From Oryza sativa Japonica Group (taxonomy: Eukaryota > Streptophyta > Magnoliopsida > Poales > Poaceae), in NCBI RefSeq assembly GCF_034140825.1, contig NC_089037.1:2949501-3013500 (forward strand): 64,000 nt of DNA, given 5' to 3'. The position numbers and the translations under genes are program-made. Below the pieces are notes generated by a model. That model was not told where the DNA came from. It did no database searches and saw only the letters and a program-made list of their open reading frames with translations. This document shows positions 1 through 8,958 of the stretch, in pieces (the first letter of the stretch is position 1; each line of letters opens with the position of its first letter).

Positions 1-1497
1 CGCATGCCACAGCCAAGCCGGGTCGTCGAGGCTGGACAGCAGGGACACGGGATGCGCCAGCTTCAACTCAATTCGGTAAAGACGATTTACAGTGCGCCTC
101 ACCTTCATCACCAGCCGCCATGGACTTTTGTCGAACACTTCGAGTACATCCTCATCCATGACCACGCGATGCCCGGTCTCTGTTAGTTGGCCCAAACTCA
201 CCATGTTACATTGCAGACTGGGGATGTAGTAGACGTCCTGTAGCAGCCATTGATCATCGTTCTTGCATGAAAAAAGAATCGACCCCTTCCCCTTGATCTG
301 CACTGTGGAAGCGTCGCCGAACTTCACCCGTCCGGTGATCGACTCGTCCAGCTCCCGGAATTTGCTTCGATCGCCGGTCATGTGGTTGCTGGCCCCGTTG
401 TCCAGGAACCAGACATCGCCAGCATGTCCACCAGCGTCTGCCAGCAGCAGCTTGGGCCACACGCGCTGCTCGCGTACGACCAAGCCGCACGACGCGCGCT
501 CTGGCACATCCTCCGTCACCGCAAGCAACAGGGCAGGCCCGGCGTCCTCCGTCTGTGCAAGATGTGCTTCTCCCTTCTTCTTCTTCGGATGTGGGCATTG
601 GTTAGAGTAGTGCCCGTACTCCTCGCAATTGAAGCACTTGATGTGACTCTTGTCACGGCCACCGCCGCCAGAGCCTGCACCTGAGTCGCCCCGCGGCGTC
701 CCGCCGCGTCCGCCTGCGCCACGGCCTCTGCCGCGACCGCGACCGCCCTGGCCGCGCCCAGCACCTTCACCTGAAGGTTTGTTCTTCTGTGGTGGCGAGG
801 ATTCCCCGCCGTTCTTCTTGAAGTGAGCTTCCCACTCCGCTTGAGTGAGGAGCACCTGCCCGTCGGTGGTGACCCCGCCGGCGGCAGCCTTCTTCTTCCG
901 CATGCGCTCCTCGTAGGCCTTCAGTCGACCCACTGCCTCCTCAAATGGCATAGTATCAATGTCATAAAATTGCTCAATACCTGCGACGAGGCTGACGAAT
1001 TTTTCCGGCACCGTGTCGAACAGCTTCTTCACCATCGCGGAATCACCCAGCGTCGAGCCCAACGCCGAGTGACGCACGCTCATCGCGGTGATGCGGCCCG
1101 CGTACTGATCCAGAGTTTCCCCTGGCTCCATCACCATGGCACCAAATTCACCCTTCAACGTCTGCAAGCGCGCTTCGCGAACGCGGTCCGCGCCCACGAA
1201 CCTTGTCTTCAAGCAATCCCACACTTCCTTCGCCGATCTCTTCTTCGCCACCTGCATCAGCAAGTCCTCCGGCTGGGACTGCAACAGATGGGACCTCGCC
1301 TTCTTGTCCCTTCTTGGGTCGACGGCCACCCCGGCCGCCGGCTCGATGGCGTCCCAGACACCCTGGTCCTCCATCATCGCCTGAACCCGAATGCACCAGC
1401 TGGTGTAGTTCGTTGCCGTGAGTTGTGGGTAGGAGAAAGCACTCCCCGAGCTCCCCCTCGCCGGATCCGCTCCCGCTCCCGCCGGAACCAACGCCAT
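1..1497 (-). mobile_element. Ty1/copia retrotransposon, gag and start of pol (runs off left edge)
   Basis: Reading leftward from an ATG at 1497 the frame stays open to the window edge (499 codons). It begins with a copia-type gag domain, has a CCHC zinc knuckle (CFNCEEYGHYSNQC, about 595-640) after a Gly/Arg-rich stretch, and then the start of a retropepsin-like domain (WFLDNGASNHMTG, about 370-410). The start codon is a few tens of bases downstream of a tRNA-Met primer site and an LTR, as the family expects. The seen part looks whole; integrase, reverse transcriptase and the other LTR lie outside the window. It sits inside exon 5 of monooxygenase copy A. Confidence 0.9.
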
Positions 1498-1524
1498 GGT
1501 GTCAGATCAGCCCTCAACCTGAGT

Positions 1525-1536
1525 GCTCTGATACCA
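1525..1536 (-). other. Primer-binding site of the copia element
   Basis: On the minus strand the sequence reads TGGTATCAGAGC, the usual initiator tRNA-Met primer site of plant copia elements, two bases after the LTR end at 1539. Confidence 0.9.
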
Positions 1537-1538
1537 CT

Positions 1539-1999
1539 TGTTGGCAATAGCAAAAAAACTCCGATCAAACACCTTGCTGGCAGACTGTTCACGCCCGGCA
1601 CGGCAAGAACTGCAGCGGCAACAACGAACAGAGCAGCAAACAGAGCAGAGGAGAAGTTTCAGAGAAAGAATTCTTGCGAGAATGTATGGGGCAATTTTTT
1701 TCTGGGTTTTTCTCATTCAACTGAATGTAAACCTTACAAAAAGAATAAAGAGCTAAGAGAACTACTTATACTCAACGCAAAAAAAATAGGAATCCGAGGC
1801 AAAATCGCGCCATCCCACGATCCGCTTTTCTCTGAACTCCATGCACACACCCGCGCCACTGCCAGCGCTAGACTCGGTCACGATTAACTGATTTGCGACT
1901 TATTTGCATCTCTAACAAACTCCTGCTAGACTAATTCATCCTCCCGTTCAGCTCCGAGAGAATCGGCTTGCATTGGGCCACAGCTGAAATTAATCAACA
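1539..1999 (-). repeat. 5' LTR of the copia element
   Basis: 461 bp bounded by TGTTG and CAACA. Its left end abuts the primer site; its right end abuts monooxygenase exon 5 sequence at position 2000, so the insertion junction is visible to the base. The matching LTR is beyond the left edge, so no LTR-LTR age can be given. Confidence 0.9.
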
Positions 2000-2664
2000 T
2001 CGGCGTGATCCCCTGCAACGATACTGATGTCTACTGGTTCTTCACCTGGTCTCCTTCTGAGCACGGTTAGTCTCTGTCATTGACACAGTGTCACGAACAG
2101 TGAATCGATTAGTGATCAGCAATTGATCGGTGCGTTGCTGCTCTAGATGACGATGCTCTAGCCAAGAAGAAGCAGTTCGTGCTGACCAAGCTGAGGAGCG
2201 CCGAGATCCCAGCCGAGGTGATGGAGGTCATCGAGAGGAGCGACGCGAAGCACGTGCTCACCGCGCCGCTGCGTTTCCGGCCGCCGCTCTCGCTGCTGCT
2301 GGCGAGCATCCGCAAGGGGAACGTGTGCGTCGCCGGCGACGCGCTGCACCCGATGACGCCCGACCTGGGGCAGGGCGGCTGCGCGGCGCTGGAGGACGGC
2401 GTCGTGCTGGCGAGATGCCTCGGCGACGCCATCCTCGGCGGCGGCGGCGGCGGTGCGGAGAGCGAGAGGATCGAGGCGGGTCTGCGTGAGTACGCGAGGA
2501 TCCGGCGGTGGAGGAGCGCCGAGCTCATCGGGACAGCCTACGTGGTTGGCTTCATGCAGGAGAGCAGCAATGCGGTCATCAGCTTTCTGCGTGACAATTG
2601 GTTGGCCAGAGCGCTGGTGAGAAAGCTTCTGAAAATGGCGGACTATTACTGTGGCAAGCTCTAA
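2000..2664 (+). pseudogene. FAD-dependent monooxygenase copy A, 3' remnant (MO1-like)
   Basis: This is the end of a group A flavin monooxygenase gene. The last 66 bases of exon 5 (2000-2065) match copy B 11329-11394 and encode the VIPCNDTDVYWFFTW segment. Intron 5 is 2066-2146. Exon 6 is 2147-2664, 518 nt, exactly as long as in copy B. Exon 6 holds the GD motif (VAGDALHPM) that contacts FAD ribityl/pyrophosphate, then LGQGGCAALEDGVVLAR, and ends with the family's YxCGKL tail. The copia LTR ends at 1999, so exons 1 to mid-5, if they survive, lie left of the window. As arranged it cannot make a whole enzyme unless the element is spliced out. Very similar to copy B. Confidence 0.9.
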
Positions 2665-2989
2665 AATGTGAATGGTTATTGGCCTTATGCACTGGGAACC
2701 TTTTACAGTGGTCTCTATACTCTCTACTCGCAATACACTATTATTGTATTATCATTAGAGGAGTATACAAAGGTATCGTTGTTTGACGGGACTTATAAAA
2801 ATTATAAAAATAAAAACTAATGAGATAATAAACCTTAAAAACTATAAGATTTAATTTTTAAAGGTTCCATAAAAATAAATAAAAACAATGGTAGATCGAG
2901 CAAATAACGAAGGGAGCGATAGGAGTAAGGGTAGCAATAGGTACGATTTTTAAAAACTATAAAATTAGAAACACAGGAAGGTTAAGAAC
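2665..2989. other. 3' flank of copy A, AT-rich spacer
   Basis: The first 95 bases (to about 2759) are alignable with the 3' flank of copy B (12005-12105), so the A/B duplication ended there. Beyond that there is only AT-rich sequence with no gene. Confidence 0.6.
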
Positions 2990-3540
2990 TAACTTTGAAA
3001 ATATACTATTCATTAACCTTTTTTTTCCCTCAAAAATATTCCTTATGCAATTTATTTGATAGAAATATACCGTTATCTCGTATAACCGTTGGTTGAAAAT
3101 AATATGGGCATGACGGCACGGACGGCGCGAGATCGCGCTGTGTCACGCAGTGACGGTGCAAGACCGCTCGATCTCGCATTACCAGCGAGCGAGACCGAAC
3201 AGGTTGGCCGCTTCAAATTAATTAATTATCCTGATTAGCAATTTATTAATTAATTGCTAATTAAAATAATTAATCACTAATTATTATTAGTTAGTCATTA
3301 ATTGGGTAATTAATCACAAATTAAATTGGAGCCGTTCGACATGGACGTCGGTCTCGCTATTTCCATATGCGAGACAGCTCGGTCTCGCAATGTCACCGCA
3401 CGACACTATCTGTGTCGTCACACCCACGTCATTTTTCACTTAATGGTTCTGCGAGATCGATAGTATATTTGTGTAAAAAAATTGCATCCCGAATATTTCT
3501 GAGAGAAAAAACAAATGAATAGTACATTTTCAAATTTAAT
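2990..3540. mobile_element. Long-TIR non-autonomous DNA element (MITE-like)
   Basis: Imperfect terminal inverted repeats of about 95 bp: the left arm from about 2990 (GAAAATATACTATTCATT) is the reverse complement of the right arm ending about 3530 (AATGAATAGTACATTTTC). The centre is AT-rich, flanked by runs containing GAGAT and CTCGC. No coding capacity. I found no convincing target duplication, so the superfamily is not assigned. Confidence 0.65.
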
Positions 3541-3780
3541 TCGGGGAGATAAGGTTTGGTTTCTCAAAATCTTAAGACAACGAGATATCTAATTAATAAA
3601 CTTTATGTAAAATTATTTTAAAAATAGATAATTTTGTATAGATGCTAGCCACACAATTGTGTGGGTCACGCATCTAGATTTTTTAAAAAATGCATTATTT
3701 AGTAGTTTGGAAAAGTGCGCACGAAAAAACAGAAAACTTTTCTCTTTTTTTTGCTATTGCCGAACCTAGTGCCTCTTATA

Positions 3781-3917
3781 CTCCCTTTGTCCCAACGTAT
3801 AAGGGATTTTGAAATGAGGAAACACATTCTAGTACTATGAATCTGGACTTGTTTAAATTATAGTACTAAGATATGTCTCATCCATATAAAATCTATTATA
3901 TTTTGGGACGGAGGAAG
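3781..3917. mobile_element. Stowaway-type MITE
   Basis: Starts CTCCCTTTGTCCCA after a TA and ends TGGGACGGAGGAAG shortly before TA. These are degenerate forms of the CTCCCTCCGTCCCA terminus typical of Stowaway (Tc1/mariner) MITEs in rice. Confidence 0.75.
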
Positions 3918-4032
3918 TGTAAGGAATAATTTATTATCTCTCATTCCTTCTCCCTGTACTTTATCATGTTCTTTCTTTTAGAACTTGTTACATCAAACAT
4001 TAAAAGCACAACACGTGCACAAGGGATACATT

Positions 4033-4518
4033 TGTTAGAGTACGCAGCCTGGGCCACCGACCATGTGCCACCCAGATCACATTGGGCCTGCTCCAATACA
4101 GGCCCAACCGGAGCCACAACTTTAGGTCCTGAGCCTACACAACCCAAAAGACTAGCTCCGGTTTGGAACCCGGAACAATTTCCATGGGTCACATGGTGGA
4201 GAGCCCGGGTAACAAGTTTTCGGGGTCACATGGGGTTAATGTGACGAGGGAGATTGTTGGGCCTGAGGCCAGGTAACAAGTCTTCGAGGTCACATGGGTT
4301 AATGTGACGGGGAGATTGTTGGGCCCGATGTGTGACGAGGGAGATTGCTGGGTTTAGTCCCACTTAAAAGGTGGGGCGGTCCTCACCCCATCAGACTAGT
4401 CTTTTGGGTTGTGTAATCCTAGGACCTAAAGTTATGGCTTCGGTTGGGTCTGTGGTGGAGCAGACCCAATGTGACCTGGGTGGCCCACGGTTGGTGGGCC
4501 GGGCTGCGCACTCTAACA
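4033..4518. mobile_element. LTR-like element with long internal inverted repeat (possible solo LTR)
   Basis: 486 bp with ends TGTTAGAGT and ACTCTAACA, flanked by a perfect 5-bp duplication ACATT (4028-4032 and 4519-4523). TG...CA ends plus a 5-bp duplication point to an LTR-type insertion. The outer 125 bp on each side are inverted repeats of each other, which is odd for an LTR. The middle (about 4200-4370) holds three partial direct repeats around GTAACAAG...GGTCACATGG...GGGAGATTG. No coding capacity. Confidence 0.7.
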
Positions 4519-4589
4519 ACATTTTCAGCTGCTCAAGAGGCAAAAAGCAGGATTTGTTTGGTGGAACTAGTATTTGCTATTACAAACAT

Positions 4590-6535
4590 GATTAATATTT
4601 TTGACAGCTTGCTATAGGCAAAACAACCCTTGATTCTCTGGCCTTTTCCTAGATAAGTAATCAATCATTTTGTTCATTTCTCTTGGAATCCATGTAGTAT
4701 TGATTGAAGCACCACCTGAAAATTAACGCAGCTTTATTGCAAGCAGCGGTAAAAGGCTCCAATGATGATTTTGATTTATGTAATTTGATTGCTGGAGAAG
4801 AAACACCAACTGTTGATTATCTGAAAGAAAAACTGGATTTGCAATGTGAAGTTTAACACAAATGAAAATAGCTAACTTAAAAAGCTGCTAGTTCTGCCCG
4901 AATAAGGGACACATAAAGATCTGATTTTGCTTGAACAAAAATAGCTTGATGATTTAGAGAGTCATGAATAAAGATACCAAACCCAAACAGATTATCTTTC
5001 CAAGAAGCATCTACATAACATCTAGTTCCTGGCAACAATTTGATAGAGGCAGCAGCAATATCATCTTTAATTGGAAGAGTTCCAAAAGGAATGGGAGCCT
5101 TTGCAGGTCTGTAATGTAGCTAAGGCCTAAGTGTTATGTCAAGTAACTACTGTTCTGAATCTTGAGGATACAAATAAAACTCTTTTTTTTGCGGTCTTTT
5201 TTTTATTCTTAAAATACTGGTCATTCTTTCTTAATATACTACGGCCGGTGTTCTTGCCGTCCCGGCAAAAAAAAAAAGTCATTCCTAGCTATCCAAATAA
5301 ACCTAAGCATGACACAAGTTTTTTGTAGGATGTTCTCAGATTTGTTTGTGACAAGCAAGTAAGCTAAAATATCAGAGACATTATACATTAAATCAGTGAT
5401 GCGATTAACAAAAGTGATTTCTGAAATATGCCAAGTGACTCTAGCAAAAGAACAGTGAAAAAAAAGATGAACCTCATTTTCTGAAGAATTGAAACAAGAG
5501 CAAATATCAGGAATGTCACAGAATTTTAAGTGAAGATTGGCAACAGTTGGAAGAGCCTTTCTATTAAGTCTCCAAATAAAAGTTTTAAATTTAGGAGGAA
5601 TGCACTTAGTGGAACAGATTTTCAAAAGAATATTAAGCTGCAAAGAAGTAACAATTGTGAAAACTGAATGTGATAGATTATATACCTGCTTGTATGCACT
5701 CTTTGAAGTACATTCACCTGAAGAATTATGAATCCAGCAAATTTTGTCTTCATTGTCCCGAGGAACGATCTGAACTTTCATTATATGTTGTACCATTGGC
5801 TGATCAAATATTTGATTGAGTTTGCTCAGTTCCCAACATGTCCTGTCATCCCAAAGCTGAGAAATAGTATTAGGAGATGCATTTGCAAAAATCATTCCAA
5901 GACCGCCAGGAAATACCTTTCTTAGAGCCTTCATTATGCACTCTTGTCCACCAAAACCGCGCTAATAATAGCTGTCAACTTGTTCAATAAGCTCTTAGAA
6001 TGTAAAATCGTGGACATACAGTAAATAGGGATTGAAGCGAAAACATATTTAATTAAAGACAAGTGGCTAGCATGAGAGAGCATGTTAGCTTTAAGAGAGG
6101 TAAGACGAGCTTTGAATTTGGAAATAATAAACTTATAAGCAGAAGCTCTAGTTCTTGTGTTAATAATCAAAGGGTGACCAAGATGTTTAGTGGAATTTTC
6201 TATCAGAGGGACATGAAAAATATTGAGAATTTGATGTTTTTGTTGATTAGGAGTGCTTGAGCTAAAGAAAATAGAAAATTCCCCCAGTTAGGAGTTTGAA
6301 CAGATTGAGCACAACAAGTTTGAACAGTTTGAAAAATTCTAGTAGCTTCTCCATCATTTGCCTGACCCACAGTGATTAGGTTATTTGCATACATCAGAGA
6401 ATGAAGAATTGTACCTCCTGTCGTCGTTATCCCTTTAATATAACCTGATTGCCTGCATCTAAAAGAGACTCAGAAAGTTCATTAATTACGAGAACAAATA
6501 AATAAGAAGATAAAGGACATCTTTGTCATATCTTT
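4590..6535 (-). mobile_element. Non-LTR retrotransposon (LINE, L1-like) 5'-truncated remnant
   Basis: Minus-strand pol remnant in three readable blocks. Reverse transcriptase motifs lie at about 6470-6530 (RCPLSSYLFVL) and 6380-6394, where the catalytic YADD has become YANN. A connecting block (5934-6170) has the LTSLKANMLSHASHLSLIK motif of plant LINEs. A zinc-binding RT-associated domain (zf-RVT) is 5239-5934, with IPPKFKTFIWRL. An RNase H-like domain is readable at about 4870-5110 (DASWKDNLFGFG). Blocks are separated by stops or frame changes and the 5' end is missing, so it is dead. No poly-A tail or target duplication was recognised. Confidence 0.85.
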
Positions 6536-6752
6536 ATCGTGTTCTCTCCTCTACTTTATCATGCGTTATCTCCGTCTAAAATATATTCATGTGTTCTCTC
6601 TGTCTTAACATATACTCCTAGATGCTTTGTGGTTCGAGGCAGCCGTAATATCTCAATTCCGTTATACTAGTACTTCAATTCCACACGTTGAGACGGAGAG
6701 AACATGGGAAATTCTAGGAAGCGTCATTTGAGACCTTACAGCAGGGGACAGC
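6536..6752. other. Spacer with Stowaway-like fragments
   Basis: AT-rich spacer with scattered imperfect repeats of TCTCC..CTTTATCATG and CCGTCT-type motifs. No gene seen. Confidence 0.4.
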
Positions 6753-6761
6753 GAGTACAGC

Positions 6762-7830
6762 GAGAAAATTGATATTTTACCATGGTCAAAAACTGGATTT
6801 CGCTGGAATGCCACTTTCAAAAGTGGTTTCGTTAAAAAACCACCCTCAAACAGGAGCAACATATTACAATGTCATTTCATCCATTTCTTCTCAAATTAAT
6901 GATTTTTTAATGTTTTTTTATTGCTGAGTGACCAAAATAGCATTGGATCCTATCTCATCTCTCCCTATATATCTCTTACTCCTCTCCATTGCCAATGGTG
7001 GGTGGCGCCGGCGCGGCTGGGGACGGGGATGGCGGCGGCGGCTCGGCTGGGCATGGGGACGGTGACAGCAGCAGGCGGTTCGGCAACCTCTTGGACCACA
7101 TCTTGGCGACCAATTTCCTCAGTGGTTACCTCACCGATGGTGATCTCCAGCACCTTGTGCTTCATGAGGCTAATCATGTTGAGCAGGCCGCTGTTCCTAG
7201 ACGGCGAGAGGCTCTGCCTGATCCCAAGCAACTCGATGAACTCGACGGGCACCATGGCGACATCCCGCGCCGGCGCGTCGAAGAGGCCGAGCACGAGCAG
7301 CGCGGCGAGGCCCTTGGTGAGCTGCGCGTCAGAGTCGGCCTGGAAGCTGACCCTGTCCGGCGCGCCCTCCTTCGGCGCGGCGTGGACCCAGACCTGGGAG
7401 ACGCATCCCCGGATGCAGTTAGCGTCGGTCTTGAGCGCGGGGTCCATGGGCGGCAGCCGCGCCCGCGCGGCGTAGGGACGCCGTCCCCAGCCGCGCCGCC
7501 GAGCCGAGCAGCCTTCCACACCCACGTCGGCGTCGTCCCCGTCCCCGTCCCCAGCCGCGCCGCCGCCGTCCCCATCCCCAGCCGCACCACCAAGCCGCCC
7601 ACCATCTGCAACGGAGAGTAGGAAGAGATGGAGGAGACATGAGATAGGATCAAGGTATTTTGGTCATCTCAGCAAGAAAAAATATTACAAAAATCATTAA
7701 ACTAAGAAGAAATGGATGAAATGGCATTGCAACATGTTATCCCTGTTCAAAGGTGGCATTTTAACGAGACCACTTTTGTAAGTGGCACTCCAGCGAACCG
7801 TTTCGATAATGGCAAAATATCAATTTTCTA
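6762..7830. mobile_element. Pack-MULE-like Mutator element carrying a captured gene fragment
   Basis: 1069 bp. A perfect 9-bp target duplication GAGTACAGC lies at 6753-6761 and 7831-7839. Terminal inverted repeats of about 220 bp start GAGAAAATTGATATTTT on the left and TAGAAAATTGATATTTT on the reversed right. Long TIRs plus a 9-bp duplication define a Mutator-like element. The GC-rich interior (about 6990-7610) is not transposase: it holds a gene fragment (separate entry) and a low-complexity CCCCGTCCCC-type stretch. It therefore fits a Pack-MULE, a non-autonomous MULE that has taken up host coding DNA. Confidence 0.9.
7148..7525 (-). pseudogene. Captured SufE-like / quinolinate synthase N-terminal domain fragment
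   Basis: Inside the Pack-MULE, on the minus strand, an open frame from 7525 encodes a SufE-like domain at about 7430-7148. Visible blocks are CIRGCVSQVWV, the FQADSDAQLTKGLAALLVLGL core, VEFIELLGIRQSLSPSRN and SGLLNMISLMKHK. SufE proteins stimulate the SufS cysteine desulfurase in plastid Fe-S assembly; in plants the same domain is fused to quinolinate synthase (SUFE3), and the LGIRQSLSPSRN-GLLNM stretch suggests that relative. The NadA part is absent. The frame continues into unrelated Pro/Arg/Ala-rich sequence at both ends, as expected of a captured exon. Whether it is transcribed cannot be seen. Confidence 0.75.
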
Positions 7831-7898
7831 GAGTACAGCAGCCACACAATGCTTCAATCAGTGTCAGGGGTATCAATTGTCAAGCTAGGTATGGCATA

Positions 7899-8133
7899 CT
7901 CCCTCCGCCTTAAAAAAAGACAAACCCTTGTTTCCGTGTCCAATATTTGACCGTTCATCTTATTTGAAAAAATTATGAAAAAAATTAAAAAGATAAGTCA
8001 CGCATAAAGTATTAATCATATTTTATCATCTAACAACAATGAAAATACTAATTATAAAAAAATTTCATATAAGACAGACAGTCAAACGTTAGCACGGGAA
8101 TCCACGGTTTGCCTTTTTTTTGGATGGAGTGAG
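7899..8133. mobile_element. Stowaway MITE
   Basis: Starts CTCCCTCCGCCTTAAAAAAAG after TA (7897-7898) and ends GGATGGAGTGAG before TA (8134-8135); inner arms GACAAACC and GGTTTGCC also pair. About 235 bp, no coding capacity. Confidence 0.8.
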
Positions 8134-8176
8134 TATGATTTGCCCATTAATCACAGACTCGAGGGCCTAAGCACCT

Positions 8177-8318
8177 ACTTCCTCTATCCCATAAAAACCG
8201 AGTCTAAAATTAAATGTGACATATTCAGTACAACAAATTTAAACAGAGATATGTCCAAATTCGTAATACTAATATATGTTACATTCAGTATTATATTGGT
8301 TTTTTATGGGATGGAGAG
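8177..8318. mobile_element. Short Stowaway-like MITE
   Basis: Inverted termini CTTCCTCTATCCCATAAAAA and TTTTTATGGGATGGAGAGAG bracket about 140 bp of AT-rich sequence just downstream of the previous MITE. Confidence 0.65.
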
Positions 8319-8424
8319 AGAGTCCGTCTATTCTAAAATAAACTAATCGTCCTAGAATGTGTTATATTGTTGTAAGAGTTTGGTTTATTTTCGAGGGAAT
8401 ACTAGGAGGAGTACGAACTTGATT

Positions 8425-8550
8425 GATGCAGCCCGTAGGCTGTAGCCACGTGGATCAATAAGGACTTTTGTGGCTAGAAAAACGTGAGGTGCGGCTAAAA
8501 AAACGTGAGGTGTAAGAAGCTTGTGGCTACAGCTAGCCTACAGAAGCTGA
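8425..8550. repeat. Small foldback sequence
   Basis: CCCGTAGGCTGTAGCCAC near 8430 pairs with GTGGCTACAGCTAGCCTACAG near 8525. Two copies of AAAAACGTGAGGTG lie between the arms. Probably a small MITE remnant. Confidence 0.5.
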
Positions 8551-8564
8551 CTAGTACGACTGTC

Positions 8565-8895
8565 TTTATTTACCTTCAAACTTTTAATTTTTTTTACATC
8601 AAATGTTTGGACACATGTATGGAGCATTAAATATGAATAAAAAAACCAATTGCACAATTTACATGTAAATCATGAGACGAATATTTTAAGCTTAATTACG
8701 CTATGATTTGACAATGTGGTGTTACAGTAAATATTTACTAATGATGGATTAGTTAGGCTTAATAGATTCGTCTCGCAGTTTATATGCGGAATCTGTAATT
8801 TGTTTTATTATTAGTTTACGTTTAATGCTTTAAATGTGTGTCCGTATACGTCAAACTTTTTTTTTTTTGCCAAAACATCTAGACACGGCCTATGT
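8565..8895. mobile_element. High-copy rice MITE upstream of copy B
   Basis: AT-rich non-coding stretch containing signature segments of a very common rice repeat (GAGACGAATATTTTAAGC, TTAGGCTTAATAGATTCGT, ending AGACACGGCC). It ends about 60 bp before the copy B start codon, so it supplies part of that gene's promoter region. Confidence 0.6.
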
Positions 8896-8908
8896 GAACT
8901 TGGTTTGT

Positions 8909-8917
8909 TTATAAAAC
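8909..8917 (+). promoter_or_regulatory. Possible TATA box of monooxygenase copy B
   Basis: TTATAAAAC lies 42 bases before the ATG at 8959. A close leader would be short; the assignment rests on sequence and position only. Confidence 0.4.
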
Positions 8918-8958
8918 AGTGACCCCCAGTTAGCCTGCACCATCTACTAGCTAGTAGA

